A stretch of DNA of 64,000 bases from Pelagibacterales bacterium SAG-MED50. GTDB taxonomy: Bacteria; Pseudomonadota; Alphaproteobacteria; Pelagibacterales; Pelagibacteraceae. Below the pieces are notes generated by a model, which did not search any database, was not told the origin of the DNA, and saw only the letters and a list, made by a program, of their open reading frames with translations. This document shows positions 7,982-17,694 of this stretch, in pieces. The position numbers and the translations under genes were made by a program. Within the stretch, counting starts at the first letter, position 1. Each line of letters opens with the position of its first letter. The stretch is from contig JACWER010000003.1 in assembly GCA_014653385.1 (NCBI GenBank), forward strand, positions 49,731-113,730. Direction: 5' to 3'.

Positions 7982-8408
7982 TTATTTGTTATTTAAGAGT
8001 TTGCATTTGATTGCTGTTATTTCCTGGATGGCTGGTCTTTTATATCTTCCAAGAATTTTTGTCTATCATGTTGAGAATAAAGATAAAAAAGAAGCTACAG
8101 ATATATTTGAGGTAATGGAAAAAAGACTTTTTTATTATATTATGCGTCCAGCAATGATCTTAACATGGATTTTTGGTTTAATTTTAATTTATTTAAATGG
8201 GATAGAAATTTTTTCTCATCTATGGATGCAGTTAAAAATAGTGTTGGTTATTTTGTTGTCAGCTTACAATGATTATCTTGGAAAATGTCTTTTATCTTTA
8301 AAAAATAATTCAAATATTAGATCTGCAAAGTTCTTTAGAATAATCAATGAAATTCCAACAGTAATGCTTATTTTTATTGTTTTTATTGTTATTATTAAGC
8401 CAATCTAG
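7974..8408 (+). CDS. hemJ: Protoporphyrinogen IX oxidase HemJ
   Basis: HemJ (UPF0093) oxidises protoporphyrinogen IX to protoporphyrin IX in bacteria lacking HemG or HemY. The 144-residue membrane protein has about four transmembrane helices and the conserved histidine-bearing opening L-H-L-I-A-V-I-S-W-M-A-G-L-L-Y-L-P-R-x-F-V-Y-H; the R-P-A-M-I-L-T-W segment around residue 57 is also typical. It overlaps hemH by 8 bases. Function would precede ferrochelatase in the pathway, so hemE, hemJ and hemH are grouped although not in pathway order. Confidence 0.9.
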   Translation: MNSYLLFKSLHLIAVISWMAGLLYLPRIFVYHVENKDKKEATDIFEVMEKRLFYYIMRPAMILTWIFGLILIYLNGIEIFSHLWMQLKIVLVILLSAYNDYLGKCLLSLKNNSNIRSAKFFRIINEIPTVMLIFIVFIVIIKPI

Positions 8409-8472
8409 GGTTGAAATATCATCCTAAGTATATATATTAATTTATCTATTTAGTCCTTACAAAATTTAAATC

Positions 8473-9741
8473 ATGAATATCCAAGAGTTAAAACTAAAAT
8501 CATCTGAACAACTTATTACTCAGGCCGAAGAACTTGGCATAGAGAATGCTAGCACTTTAAGAAAACAAGAAATCCTTTTTGCTATTTTAAAAAAAGTTGC
8601 GGAAAAAGAAGAAATTACTGGAGCGGGTGTTTTACAATTATTACAAGATGGATTTGGTTTTTTAAGAGCAATGGAATCAAACTATTTGCCAGGACCAGAT
8701 GATATTTATGTTAGTCCAAGTCAAATTAGAAAATTTGGTTTAAGAACAGGAGATACTGTTGAAGGACCAGTGAGGGCCCCCAAAGAAGGTGAAAGATATT
8801 TTGCATTACTGCAAGTTAGCAAAATTAATTTTGAGGAACCAGAAAAAGCAAGACACAAAATTGCATTTGATAACTTAACACCTCTTTATCCAGATCAACA
8901 AATGGTGATGGAAGTTGAGACAACAAAAGTAGAAAAAAAACCAGATTTAACACCTAGATTAATTGACCTTGTAAGTCCAATTGGAAAAGGACAAAGATCT
9001 ATTATAATTTCACCACCAAAAGCCGGTAAAACAATGATATTACAAAGTATTGCAAACTCAATTGCTAAAAATTATCCGAAAAGTTATTTGATGGTTTTAT
9101 TGATTGATGAAAGACCTGAAGAAGTCACAGATATGCAAAGAACCGTTAAAGGTGAAGTTATTAGTTCTACGTTTGATGAACCTGCACAACGTCATGTTGC
9201 TGTTGCTGAGATGGTTATTGAAAAAGCAAAAAGATTAACGGAACATAAAAAAGATGTTGTTATATTACTAGATTCAATCACAAGATTGGGAAGAGCTTAT
9301 AATGCTGTTATTCCAAGCTCTGGAAAAGTTTTAACAGGCGGTGTAGATGCAAACGCACTTCAAAGACCAAAGAGATTTTTTGGTGCAGCAAGAAATATTG
9401 AAGAAGGTGGATCTTTAACAATCATCTCAACCGCTTTAATTGATACTGGTAGTAGAATGGATGAAGTAATTTTTGAAGAATTCAAAGGAACAGGAAATAG
9501 CGAAACTGTTCTTGATAGAAAAATTGCTGATAAAAGAATTTATCCTGCAATTGATATAACAAAATCTGGAACAAGAAGAGAAGAATTATTATTTGATAAA
9601 AATGATCTTCAAAAAATGAATGTTCTTAGAAGAATAATCGCACCAATGGGAACGATGGATGCAATTGAATTTATTAGCTCAAAATTAAAAGATACAAAAA
9701 ATAATTCTGAGTTCTTTAACTCAATGAATAAGCCAGCTTAA
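8473..9741 (+). CDS. rho: Transcription termination factor Rho
   Basis: Hexameric RNA-dependent helicase that ends transcription at Rho-dependent sites. The 422 residues show the N-terminal helix bundle, the cold-shock-like RNA-binding domain with G-F-G-F-L-R near residue 61, Walker A P-P-K-A-G-K-T with Lys186, the [12 protein letters not shown] motif, the [12 protein letters not shown] Walker B region, and the Q- and R-loop segment L-T-G-G-V-D-A. Length and motifs are ordinary. The 64-base leader holds no obvious attenuator. The downstream neighbour is a convergent sulfotransferase gene 15 bases away. Confidence 0.97.
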   Translation: MNIQELKLKSSEQLITQAEELGIENASTLRKQEILFAILKKVAEKEEITGAGVLQLLQDGFGFLRAMESNYLPGPDDIYVSPSQIRKFGLRTGDTVEGPVRAPKEGERYFALLQVSKINFEEPEKARHKIAFDNLTPLYPDQQMVMEVETTKVEKKPDLTPRLIDLVSPIGKGQRSIIISPPKAGKTMILQSIANSIAKNYPKSYLMVLLIDERPEEVTDMQRTVKGEVISSTFDEPAQRHVAVAEMVIEKAKRLTEHKKDVVILLDSITRLGRAYNAVIPSSGKVLTGGVDANALQRPKRFFGAARNIEEGGSLTIISTALIDTGSRMDEVIFEEFKGTGNSETVLDRKIADKRIYPAIDITKSGTRREELLFDKNDLQKMNVLRRIIAPMGTMDAIEFISSKLKDTKNNSEFFNSMNKPA

Positions 9742-9756
9742 TTAACCTTTTTAACA

Positions 9757-10599
9757 CTACAGGTATTTCAATTCTCTCATTTCGTCGTAGAAATTTTTTT
9801 CTATTTTATTTTTAGCATTCTCATTAATATTATTTTTCCAATTGTTTGCTGGTCCAAGATGAAAAAAATTAACTTTGCTATCATCTTTTTTGTTTAATAC
9901 ATTTTCTTTAAATAAACCTTTTTGTTCCATTTTTTTTAAATTTTCAAAAGATGTTGTTTCTAAAATTTTTTTGTTTTTGCTATCATCTGTTTTTATATCA
10001 AGATATTTTTTTAAAAAGTAAATGATCTTTTTAAATTCATTTTCTGGATTCTGAATTAAATCTTCATACTTTATTAATAAAAGATTATTTTTATTTCTTG
10101 TCCATGAACGATAGTGATCACTCCATTTACCCAGCAAACACTGCATGCCTGTTTCTTTATCTTCCCATTTTTTAGTATTTCCAATAATTTGAGGAGTTGT
10201 TAAAAAATCACATGCCCCATCAATAGATAAAGTATAATGATTTGATATTGAAGTGATTAATGTTCTGGGATCTCTCACTATGTATATTGTTGCAAGTGTA
10301 TTTTGATTATTAGTAAAACTGTTTTTATCAACAGTATATTTGCCTTGATGAGTTTTGAGAATTTTGATCTGATTATCTAAATTAATCTTATCTTGTGCTA
10401 ATATCCAGCTTTCTTTTATTTCATTAAAATTTCCAAAATCATTAACAAAATCTTTAAAATATTTTTTTTCTGGAAATTGGCTTACTTTTAACATTAATTC
10501 AAAATTAAAATTTCCATCGTTAGAATATAATAAAGATGAAACCATTGATCTAACCCAAGTGTTTCCACTTTTTGGATAAGACGCTAACCAAATAATCAT
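9757..10599 (-). CDS. Sulfotransferase family protein (paralogue of the left-edge gene)
   Basis: A 280-residue PAPS-dependent sulfotransferase. It opens with MIIWLASYPKSGNTW (5'-phosphosulfate loop), has I-L-K-T-H near residue 88 and Y-I-V-R-D-P-R-x-L-I-T-S near residue 112 (3'-phosphate loop), and ends with the H-L-G-P-A-N-N-W-K-N motif that contacts PAP. The first 14 residues equal those of the gene at 1-352, and the two remain alignable through the present 117 residues. It interrupts the otherwise conserved plus-strand series hemE...parB, so it is probably an insertion relative to other Alphaproteobacteria. Substrate unknown. Confidence 0.87.
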   Translation of the reverse strand: MIIWLASYPKSGNTWVRSMVSSLLYSNDGNFNFELMLKVSQFPEKKYFKDFVNDFGNFNEIKESWILAQDKINLDNQIKILKTHQGKYTVDKNSFTNNQNTLATIYIVRDPRTLITSISNHYTLSIDGACDFLTTPQIIGNTKKWEDKETGMQCLLGKWSDHYRSWTRNKNNLLLIKYEDLIQNPENEFKKIIYFLKKYLDIKTDDSKNKKILETTSFENLKKMEQKGLFKENVLNKKDDSKVNFFHLGPANNWKNNINENAKNKIEKNFYDEMRELKYL

Positions 10600-10643
10600 A
10601 ATTAAATTTTACACAAATATAAATTAGAAGCTATAATCTTCAC

Positions 10644-11975
10644 ATGACAATATATGCTTTATCAAGTGGCCCTGGAATTTCTGGGATTGCAGTCGTTAGA
10701 GTTTCGGGAGAAAAAACATCTGAAGTTATTGAGTCGTTAACTGGCAAACCTGTTCCAAAACCAAGAGTGGCAACTCTTAGAAAAATCAATAAAATTAACA
10801 CTTCTGAGTTAATTGATGAGGGCATAATACTATGGTTTCCTGGGCCTGAGAGCTATACAGGCGAGGATATGGCCGAAATACAAGTACATGGAAGCAAGAC
10901 CGTTATCGATGCTCTTCACACTTCTATTTCATATATTGAAAATTGTCGTCTAGCAGAACCCGGTGAGTTTACAAAACTTGCATTTCAAAATGGAAAAATA
11001 AATTTGCTCAAAGCAGAGAGCATTGCAGATTTAATTTCTTCTGAAACCGAAATTCAAAGACAGCAAGCAATTAAAATTATGAATGGAAAATCTGCAGATC
11101 AATTTAATTTTTTAAGAGAAAAACTTTTAAAAATATTATCACACATTGAAGCAAAAATAGATTTTCCTGATGAAGATTTACCAAATGATATTTTGAAAGA
11201 AATTAAAAAAAGTTCTGATGAAGTTATAAAAAATATTGAAAAAATTTTAAATGACCAAAACGTTGGAGAGAGAATTAGAGAGGGTTTTAAGATTGCAATC
11301 CTTGGACCCACTAATGCAGGTAAATCTAGTTTACTAAATCATCTATCAAATAGAGATGTTGCAATAGTTTCAGAGATTGCAGGAACAACAAGGGATGTAA
11401 TTGAAACTCATCTTAACATAGATGGCTATCCAGTGATTGTTTCTGATACTGCTGGAATAAGAGAGTCTAAAAATGAAATTGAAAGAAAAGGTATTAAATT
11501 ATCTTTAAATAGAGCAGAAGAAGCTGATTTAAAGTTGGTAGTTGTCGATGCTAAAAACCTTGATTTTACTGATGTTTTGAAAGGTTTGTTAGATGAAAAT
11601 GCAATTTTAGTAATAAATAAATCTGATCTTTTGGATGGTGATATTGATCCAGAAATTAAAAAATTAGATCATGTATTAATTTCAATTAAAGAAAATTTAA
11701 ATATTGATGAATTAATTTTAAAAATAAAAAATAATTTAAAAAATAAATTTATAACAAGTGATGATATTCTAATTACAAGAGAACGACACAGACAACATCT
11801 TGATCAATGTTTAGAGCATCTAAAAAATTTTAATAAGAAAAATGAAGATGAAGATTTTGATAAAGCCGCAGAAGATTTAAGGTTAGCTACTAGGCACCTT
11901 GGTATGATTGTTGGAAAAGTCGATGTTGAGGAGATATTGGGTAGTATTTTCAACGATTTCTGTATAGGAAAATAA
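10644..11975 (+). CDS. mnmE: tRNA modification GTPase MnmE
   Basis: With MnmG installs the aminomethyl-type group at wobble uridine 34 of tRNAs. The 443 residues show the N-terminal tetrahydrofolate-binding domain (E-P-G-E-F-T near residue 105), a G domain inserted in the helical domain with G1 GPTNAGKS at 221-228, the A-G-T-T-R-D switch and D-T-A-G, N-K-S-D, and the C-terminal C-I-G-K carrying the catalytic Cys. It starts 44 bases from the divergent sulfotransferase. mnmE-mnmG-rsmG-parA-parB is a classic origin-proximal cluster. Confidence 0.96.
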   Translation: MTIYALSSGPGISGIAVVRVSGEKTSEVIESLTGKPVPKPRVATLRKINKINTSELIDEGIILWFPGPESYTGEDMAEIQVHGSKTVIDALHTSISYIENCRLAEPGEFTKLAFQNGKINLLKAESIADLISSETEIQRQQAIKIMNGKSADQFNFLREKLLKILSHIEAKIDFPDEDLPNDILKEIKKSSDEVIKNIEKILNDQNVGERIREGFKIAILGPTNAGKSSLLNHLSNRDVAIVSEIAGTTRDVIETHLNIDGYPVIVSDTAGIRESKNEIERKGIKLSLNRAEEADLKLVVVDAKNLDFTDVLKGLLDENAILVINKSDLLDGDIDPEIKKLDHVLISIKENLNIDELILKIKNNLKNKFITSDDILITRERHRQHLDQCLEHLKNFNKKNEDEDFDKAAEDLRLATRHLGMIVGKVDVEEILGSIFNDFCIGK

Positions 11976-12091
11976 TACTCTATTTTCCTTGTTTTAGGTC
12001 TTTTTTTACTAAAAAACATTGATAATTAAAGCTTATTTTGGCAAAACTATACGTGTCTTGTAAATAAAATAATCAGTTATAAATTCAGCTT

Positions 12092-13963
12092 ATGAAAAAT
12101 GATTTATCATTTGATGTTGTAGTAATAGGTGGTGGCCATGCAGGATGTGAGGCAGCCGCAGCCTCTGCACGACTAGGAGTTAACACTGCCCTATTCACTC
12201 ATAAGATAGAAACTATTGGAGAGATGTCATGTAACCCAGCAATAGGGGGTTTGGGTAAAGGTCATTTGGTAAGAGAAATAGATGCTCTTGATGGCGTTAT
12301 GGGTGAGGTTGCAGATAAATCGGGTATACAATTTAGATTATTAAATAGAAGTAGAGGCCCAGCAGTAAGAGGACCAAGAACTCAATCTGATAGATCATTA
12401 TATCGTAAATATATGCAAAAAAAACTTGCAAACTACTGTAATTTAAACATTTTTTCTGATCCTGTAATAAAGTTTATTTTTGATAAAAATACAATAACTG
12501 GCTTTATAACCAAAGAAGGTAAAAAAGTTTTATGTTCTAAGCTAATACTAACAACAGGCACTTTTTTAAATGGTTTGATACATATAGGCGATGAAAGAAC
12601 ACCTGCTGGAAGATATGATGAGAAACCCTCAACAGGATTAAGTGAACAATTAGAAAAATACAATTTTAAAATAGGAAGATTAAAAACAGGAACCCCTCCC
12701 CGACTTGACTCAAGAACAATTAATTATGAAAATTTAGAAGAACAGTTTGCAGATGATGATCCCTATTTTTTTTCTTTCTTAACTAAAAAAAATATTAACA
12801 AACAAGTTTCATGTCGTATGACTTATACTAACGATAAGGTTCATAAAATTATTGAAAAAAATTTATCTAAGAGTGCTATGTACTCCGGTAGCATCCAAGG
12901 TGTTGGACCTAGATACTGCCCATCTATTGAAGATAAGATAGTAAAATTTGCTGATAAGGGTCGACATCAGATATTTTTAGAGCCTGAAGGGCTAAATGAC
13001 TATACAATTTACCCAAATGGTATCTCCACATCACTTCCAGCTGATGTGCAGCAAGAAATATGTAATAATATCAATGGTTTAGAGAATGTATCTATTATAA
13101 GACCAGGATATGCCATAGAATATGACTATATAGATCCAAGAGAACTGTTTTTAACGCTTGAAACTAAGAAGATTAGTAATCTTTATCTTGCAGGTCAGAT
13201 TAATGGAACAACAGGTTACGAAGAAGCAGCAGCTCAAGGTCTTATAGCTGGAATAAATGCTGCTCTATCTTTTAAAAAATCTGAACCTTTTATTCTCGAT
13301 AGATCTGATGCTTATATAGGAGTAATGATCGATGATTTAGTGACTAAAGGTGTGGCTGAACCATACAGAATGTTTACATCAAGAGCTGAATATAGATTAA
13401 GCTTAAGATCTGATAATGCTGATCAAAGATTAACTGCAAAAGGAATAGAGATAGGATTAGTCGGGGATGGTAGAAAAACTCTATATTTAGACAAATTTGA
13501 TAAAATTAGTCAAATAAATGTAAAAATGGATCAATCAATCATATCACCTAATAAAGCTGCTAAATTTGGTATAAAAATAGCAAAAGACGGTGTTTTAAGA
13601 ACTTCTAATGAAATATTAACTCAAAAAGGAGTTGATATGAGTAAAATTAGAGAAATATGGACTGATATACCTTTCTTTAGTAGTGAAATAGACGAACAAG
13701 TTGAAATTAATGCTCATTATAGAGGTTATTTGAAGAAGCAAAAAGCTGACATTCTAGCCTTTAAAAGAGATGAAAATCTTATAATACCAGATAAAATTAA
13801 TTATGATAGCCTTTCAGGATTATCAAATGAGGTAAAAGTTAAATTTAAGGAAATAAAACCAAAAACAATGGGTCAAGCACTGAGAATTGATGGAATTACT
13901 CCAGCTGCTGTATATATTTTGTTGTCACACGTTAAAAGAAAGTCTATTAAGCATATAGCTTAA
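12092..13963 (+). CDS. mnmG: tRNA uridine-34 modification enzyme MnmG
   Basis: FAD-dependent partner of MnmE. The 623 residues open with the dinucleotide-binding [11 protein letters not shown], then [21 protein letters not shown] near residue 205, the [16 protein letters not shown] motif near residue 370 and S-R-A-E-Y-R-L near 430. A 116-base spacer separates it from mnmE, where I see no RNA gene or convincing hairpin. The stop shares a base with the rsmG start, so the downstream cluster is tightly coupled. Confidence 0.96.
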   Translation: MKNDLSFDVVVIGGGHAGCEAAAASARLGVNTALFTHKIETIGEMSCNPAIGGLGKGHLVREIDALDGVMGEVADKSGIQFRLLNRSRGPAVRGPRTQSDRSLYRKYMQKKLANYCNLNIFSDPVIKFIFDKNTITGFITKEGKKVLCSKLILTTGTFLNGLIHIGDERTPAGRYDEKPSTGLSEQLEKYNFKIGRLKTGTPPRLDSRTINYENLEEQFADDDPYFFSFLTKKNINKQVSCRMTYTNDKVHKIIEKNLSKSAMYSGSIQGVGPRYCPSIEDKIVKFADKGRHQIFLEPEGLNDYTIYPNGISTSLPADVQQEICNNINGLENVSIIRPGYAIEYDYIDPRELFLTLETKKISNLYLAGQINGTTGYEEAAAQGLIAGINAALSFKKSEPFILDRSDAYIGVMIDDLVTKGVAEPYRMFTSRAEYRLSLRSDNADQRLTAKGIEIGLVGDGRKTLYLDKFDKISQINVKMDQSIISPNKAAKFGIKIAKDGVLRTSNEILTQKGVDMSKIREIWTDIPFFSSEIDEQVEINAHYRGYLKKQKADILAFKRDENLIIPDKINYDSLSGLSNEVKVKFKEIKPKTMGQALRIDGITPAAVYILLSHVKRKSIKHIA

Positions 13964-14628
13964 TGGATCAAGAAATTTTAAAATCATTATCAATATTAAA
14001 TGACTTAAATGTTCCACGTGAAACATTTTTAGATTTTGAAAACTATATATCAATGATTATTGAAAAAAATGAAAAAATTAACATAATTAGCCAAAATACA
14101 TCATCAAAGAAGTCTATAATTGAGCGTCATATAATTGATTCTGCGCAAATCATTGATTTTGTTAATTTTAATTCAAATACCACCACTGATTTAGGATCTG
14201 GAGCGGGTTTACCGGGAATTGTAGTGGCAATAATACTCAAAAATATGAAAAATAATATGGATGTTCATCTTTATGAAAAAAGCTACCATAAAAGCTGTTT
14301 TTTAAAAGAAGTTTCAGAAAAACTAAATTTAAATACAAAAGTTTTTCAAAAAAATATTTTTGAAATAAAAAATTTAGAAACAGGTACGGTTATGTCAAGA
14401 GCATTCAAGCCAATGCCAGTTGTTTTAGATTTAGTTTATGAAAATTTTTCCAAATATAAAAATTTAATATTTTTTATGGGTAAGAGTGGAAAAAAAATAT
14501 TTGAAAAATCTAAAGATGATTGGAGTTTAGAGTATATAGAAAAAAAAAGTTTAACTAATAAGGATTCATTTTTATTAAACATAAAAAAAATTAGTAAGAA
14601 AAATAAAAAAAGATATAAGAAAAACTAA
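13963..14628 (+). CDS. rsmG: 16S rRNA (guanine-527 N7) methyltransferase RsmG
   Basis: SAM-dependent methyltransferase acting on G527 of 16S rRNA. The 221 residues include E-R-H-I-I-D-S, the SAM-binding loop D-L-G-S-G-A-G-L-P-G near residue 70 and a V-M-S-R-A-F motif near residue 143. It lies in the usual position between mnmG and parA. Its early coding part contains the 16-bp parS site (14010-14025), read as codons for N-V-P-R-E-T, so sequence there serves both protein and partition. The C-terminus is lysine-rich. Confidence 0.93.
   Translation: MDQEILKSLSILNDLNVPRETFLDFENYISMIIEKNEKINIISQNTSSKKSIIERHIIDSAQIIDFVNFNSNTTTDLGSGAGLPGIVVAIILKNMKNNMDVHLYEKSYHKSCFLKEVSEKLNLNTKVFQKNIFEIKNLETGTVMSRAFKPMPVVLDLVYENFSKYKNLIFFMGKSGKKIFEKSKDDWSLEYIEKKSLTNKDSFLLNIKKISKKNKKRYKKN
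14010..14025. promoter_or_regulatory. parS: parS centromere site inside rsmG
   Basis: TGTTCCACGTGAAACA is a 16/16 match to the general bacterial parS consensus TGTTNCACGTGAAACA. It lies inside rsmG, about 600 bases upstream of parA and 1.4 kb upstream of parB. ParB loads here and spreads along the DNA, and ParA then drives origin segregation. I noticed no second CACGTG-centred copy in the window when reading. Confidence 0.93.
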
Positions 14629-15423
14629 ATGCAAATTATTTCAGTAATAAATCAAAAGGGTGGGGTAGGAAAAACAACAACCGTTATAAATTTAGCTGCT
14701 GGATTAACTCAACTTAATAAAAAAATTTTAGTTATTGATTTAGATCCCCAAGGAAATGCCACTACAGGCCTTGGATTATCCAACGTAGACAACTCAAGTG
14801 ACACAATTTATGGCGTACTGAATGGAACTAAACAGATTAATGAGATAATCAAGAAGACACAATTTGAAAACTTAGATATTATTACTTCTAATGTAGATCT
14901 ATCAGGACTTGAGGTCGAAACGGCTGACGATAGTAATAGAGCCTTTATATTAAAGGTTAAATTAACCTCTTATTTAAACAATTCTAGAGGATTATACGAC
15001 TACGTACTGATTGATTGTCCGCCTTCCTTAAGTCTTCTAACGGTTATGGCGCTCGTCTGCTCAAACTCACTTCTGGTACCTTTACAAACAGAATTCTTTG
15101 CTCTTGAGGGCTTAACCCAGTTAATGAAAACTATTGAGAGGATAAAAGTAAGTTTAAACCCAGACTTAAAAATTAGAGGGATCCTTTTAACTATGTATGA
15201 CAAAAGAAATAAGCTTTCTTCACAAGTTGAAAAAGAAGCTAGAGATTATTTTAATGAAAAAGTTTACTCAACAGTAATTCCAAGGAATGTGAGATTATCA
15301 GAGGCTCCTTCTCATGGAATGCCGGTTTTAATTTATGATAAATCCTGTCCTGGTAGTAAGTCCTATTTTAGTTTTACTGATGAATTTATAAATCAAGAGT
15401 CAACAATCGGGAGTGCTGCCTAA
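14629..15423 (+). CDS. parA: Chromosome partitioning ATPase ParA
   Basis: Deviant Walker-type ATPase that forms a gradient on the nucleoid and pulls ParB-parS complexes apart. The 264 residues start M-Q-I-I-S-V-I-N-Q and carry the deviant Walker A KGGVGKT at 10-16, the D-L-D-P-Q-G-N motif near 43 and Walker B L-I-D-C-P-P near 126. The gene begins immediately after the rsmG stop and shares one base with parB. It is a chromosomal-type Soj protein without the N-terminal DNA-binding extension of some plasmid ParAs. Confidence 0.96.
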   Translation: MQIISVINQKGGVGKTTTVINLAAGLTQLNKKILVIDLDPQGNATTGLGLSNVDNSSDTIYGVLNGTKQINEIIKKTQFENLDIITSNVDLSGLEVETADDSNRAFILKVKLTSYLNNSRGLYDYVLIDCPPSLSLLTVMALVCSNSLLVPLQTEFFALEGLTQLMKTIERIKVSLNPDLKIRGILLTMYDKRNKLSSQVEKEARDYFNEKVYSTVIPRNVRLSEAPSHGMPVLIYDKSCPGSKSYFSFTDEFINQESTIGSAA

Positions 15424-16265
15424 TGGATAAAATTAAAAAGGGTTTAGGAAGGGGTTTGTCATCACTAATTGGTGAAACAAAAGTAGAAGTACAAAATAAT
15501 CAGCTACCAGTAAGTGACTTAATTCCAAACAAATATCAACCAAGAAAGAATTTTGATGAGGCAAACCTAGAGGATTTAACTAATTCTATAAAAGAAAGAG
15601 GAATGATACAGCCGATCATAGTAAGAAAATCAAATAATGAAAATTCAAAATTTGAAATAATTGCAGGTGAGAGAAGGTGGCTAGCGGCGCAGAGAGCAGG
15701 TATTCATAATGTTCCTGTGGTAATCACAGAGGCAGATGATTTAAAATCTTTAGAATTTGCAATAGTTGAAAATGTCCAAAGACATGATCTAAATCCGCTG
15801 GAAGAAGCCCAAGGTTATAAAAGATTGATAGATGAATTTTCTTATGATCAAGAAAAGGTATCAAAATTTATCGGTAAAAGTAGAAGTTATATAACGAATT
15901 CTTTAAGAATACTTACTTTACCAAACGATGTTATAAAATTGATTGAGTCTAAAAAGTTATCAACAGGACATGCTAAGATTTTAGTAGGTCTGGATAATGC
16001 AGGTTTTGTTGCCAATAAAATTATAGAAAATAAACTTTCGGTAAGACAGGCAGAAAATTTTGTTCAATTGTTTAAAAAGAAAAGACAAAAGTCAAAGATC
16101 ACAAAAGATACCAACATTATTGCTCTTGAGCTTTCTGTATCAAATAAGATAGGATTAAATGTAGAAATACAAAACAACAAAAGGAATAAAGGAAAAATTT
16201 CTTTTGAATATAAAGACCTAGATCAGTTAAACAAAATTATAGACATAATTAAGTCTAATTATTAG
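15423..16265 (+). CDS. parB: Chromosome partitioning protein ParB
   Basis: CTP-dependent DNA clamp that loads at parS. The 280 residues begin with the ParA-stimulating K-G-L-G-R-G-L-S-S-L-I segment. They continue with the CTP-binding N-terminal domain (P-N-x-Y-Q-P-R-K, then G-E-R-R at 82-85 and E-N-V-Q-R-H-D-L-N-P-L-E-E-A), a helix-turn-helix around 140-165 (G-K-S-R-S-Y-I-T-N-S-L-R-I-L) and a C-terminal dimerisation domain. The cognate parS site is at 14010-14025. The 3' end overlaps the convergent holA gene by 11 bases. Confidence 0.96.
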   Translation: MDKIKKGLGRGLSSLIGETKVEVQNNQLPVSDLIPNKYQPRKNFDEANLEDLTNSIKERGMIQPIIVRKSNNENSKFEIIAGERRWLAAQRAGIHNVPVVITEADDLKSLEFAIVENVQRHDLNPLEEAQGYKRLIDEFSYDQEKVSKFIGKSRSYITNSLRILTLPNDVIKLIESKKLSTGHAKILVGLDNAGFVANKIIENKLSVRQAENFVQLFKKKRQKSKITKDTNIIALELSVSNKIGLNVEIQNNKRNKGKISFEYKDLDQLNKIIDIIKSNY

Positions 16266-17247
16266 TTTCAACTGAAGACTGGCTTAAAATAAAATCCGTA
16301 ATTACACTTATCGAATTATTTATATTCTTTTTAATTTGTAATTCAGTCTCACTCAGTGTGTAGATTAGATGTTTAATATTTTTAGGTTTCCATTTATAAA
16401 TTTGTTGCTTAGTTATCTCTTTTTCTTTCCAAAAGATGGGTGGTCTTGCTGATGAGATGGTCAAATCTATATTTTTGGTATTTTCAAATGTTTTTGATAG
16501 TACCAGTAGCTTTTTTGCTTTTATTATAAAAGATTTAATAATCATAATGCAATCTTCATTACTAAAATTATTTTCATTTAAGATGTTTATTATTCTTTTT
16601 TCGTTCTTAGCTAGGCAATTATCTATAAGCTCAGATATGCCGTGGTTTTTGGTTAAATTGATTAGTTTTGATATATTCTCACCATCTATTTTTTTTCCAC
16701 TTTTTGCGTAACACTCAATCTTTTGAAGTTCATTGATAAGTGTTTGCCTGTCACCTCCACACTTATTCACTATTAAGTTTATATTTGAAGGAGAAATAGA
16801 AATCTTAAGTTTTTTTAAATAATTAAATGTTAATTTTGATAATGTTTGATCATTATCTGGATAAAAAGGGATACAAATTAATTTTTTTTCTTTTTCAAAA
16901 AAAGATCTTAATTTAGATTTTTTTTCTAAATTGTCTGAATTTATTATAATAGTTAAACCCTCAAGATTTTTTAAAATTAAAATTTCGATTATTTTTAAAA
17001 TCTTATCGGTTGCTCTTTTTATAATAATAGTTTTTTCTTTATCAAAAAGAGATCTGGATAATATATTTTCGATAAAACTGTTTTCGTTGTCAAAAATTTC
17101 TTTCTCGTCATATTTTAAAATTTCATTTTTATCTTTGATTAAAATATCAAGAGTTTCATTTTTTAAACCTTCATTTTTTCCATAAAATAGTATGAGGTGG
17201 TTTATATTTTGATCAACTTTATTAATTTCAAAAGATTTTAAAATCAT
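16255..17247 (-). CDS. holA: DNA polymerase III delta subunit
   Basis: Clamp-loader subunit that opens the sliding clamp. The 330 residues follow the family layout: an AAA-like N-terminal domain with F-Y-G-K-N-E-G-L and a degenerate nucleotide site, a lid domain around N-L-I-V-N-K-C-G-G-D-R-Q-T-L-I-N-E-L-Q-K (residues 157-177), and an all-helical collar. Sequence is highly A+T-biased and lysine/isoleucine rich, so similarity is mostly by pattern and context. leuS-lptE-holA in this order beside parB is conserved in Alphaproteobacteria. Confidence 0.85.
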   Translation of the reverse strand: MILKSFEINKVDQNINHLILFYGKNEGLKNETLDILIKDKNEILKYDEKEIFDNENSFIENILSRSLFDKEKTIIIKRATDKILKIIEILILKNLEGLTIIINSDNLEKKSKLRSFFEKEKKLICIPFYPDNDQTLSKLTFNYLKKLKISISPSNINLIVNKCGGDRQTLINELQKIECYAKSGKKIDGENISKLINLTKNHGISELIDNCLAKNEKRIINILNENNFSNEDCIMIIKSFIIKAKKLLVLSKTFENTKNIDLTISSARPPIFWKEKEITKQQIYKWKPKNIKHLIYTLSETELQIKKNINNSISVITDFILSQSSVETNN

Positions 17248-17693
17248 TAATTAATAATTAATTCTGATATAAGTTTATTAGCTATAGAAGAAGCAAAGCT
17301 TTGCTTAATGGATTTTTCAAGTCTAGTTTCTTCAAACTTGTCATCCATACTATTTATGATTTTTTTCTCAAAAGCTTTAATCTTTTTATTAGTTGATTTT
17401 ATTAAGAATACAACTTCTGCTTCAAGTTGGTAGCTAGTTATCTTTCCGGTCCCATCTTTGGTAAAAACTATTTTTCTATATTCACTTTCTGTTTCTATAT
17501 AAATTTTATTTTCAATATTTTTATTTTTATATTGATTTAAATTTGTTTTTAAAAAATTATTTAAATCCCTGTCACCGGTATAAACTACTTGTTCAATTGA
17601 AAAATTAACATTCTTATCTTTTAAATAAATTGGTGAAAATCCACAACTATTTAAAACAAAAATTAAAGAAATGATTATTATATATTTTTTCAT
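17247..17693 (-). CDS. lptE: LPS-assembly lipoprotein LptE
   Basis: Outer-membrane lipoprotein that plugs LptD for lipopolysaccharide insertion. The 148-residue product has a signal peptide with lipobox L-N-S-C and the typical mature start C-G-F-S-P-I-Y (family: C-G-F-x-P-L-Y). A central S-E-Y-R-K-I-V-F-T-K-D-G segment and the region around Y-Q-L-E-A-E-V fit the family. Located between leuS and holA as in many Proteobacteria, sharing a base with holA. The call relies on lipobox, mature N-terminus and context. Confidence 0.8.
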   Translation of the reverse strand: MKKYIIIISLIFVLNSCGFSPIYLKDKNVNFSIEQVVYTGDRDLNNFLKTNLNQYKNKNIENKIYIETESEYRKIVFTKDGTGKITSYQLEAEVVFLIKSTNKKIKAFEKKIINSMDDKFEETRLEKSIKQSFASSIANKLISELIIN

Positions 17694-17694
17694 T

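Noticed and set aside
11976..12091. Possible tRNA or small RNA in the mnmE-mnmG spacer
   Set aside because: No cloverleaf, G-C stem or T-loop motif is present; a weak TTGGCA (12038) without a good -10 is all I see.
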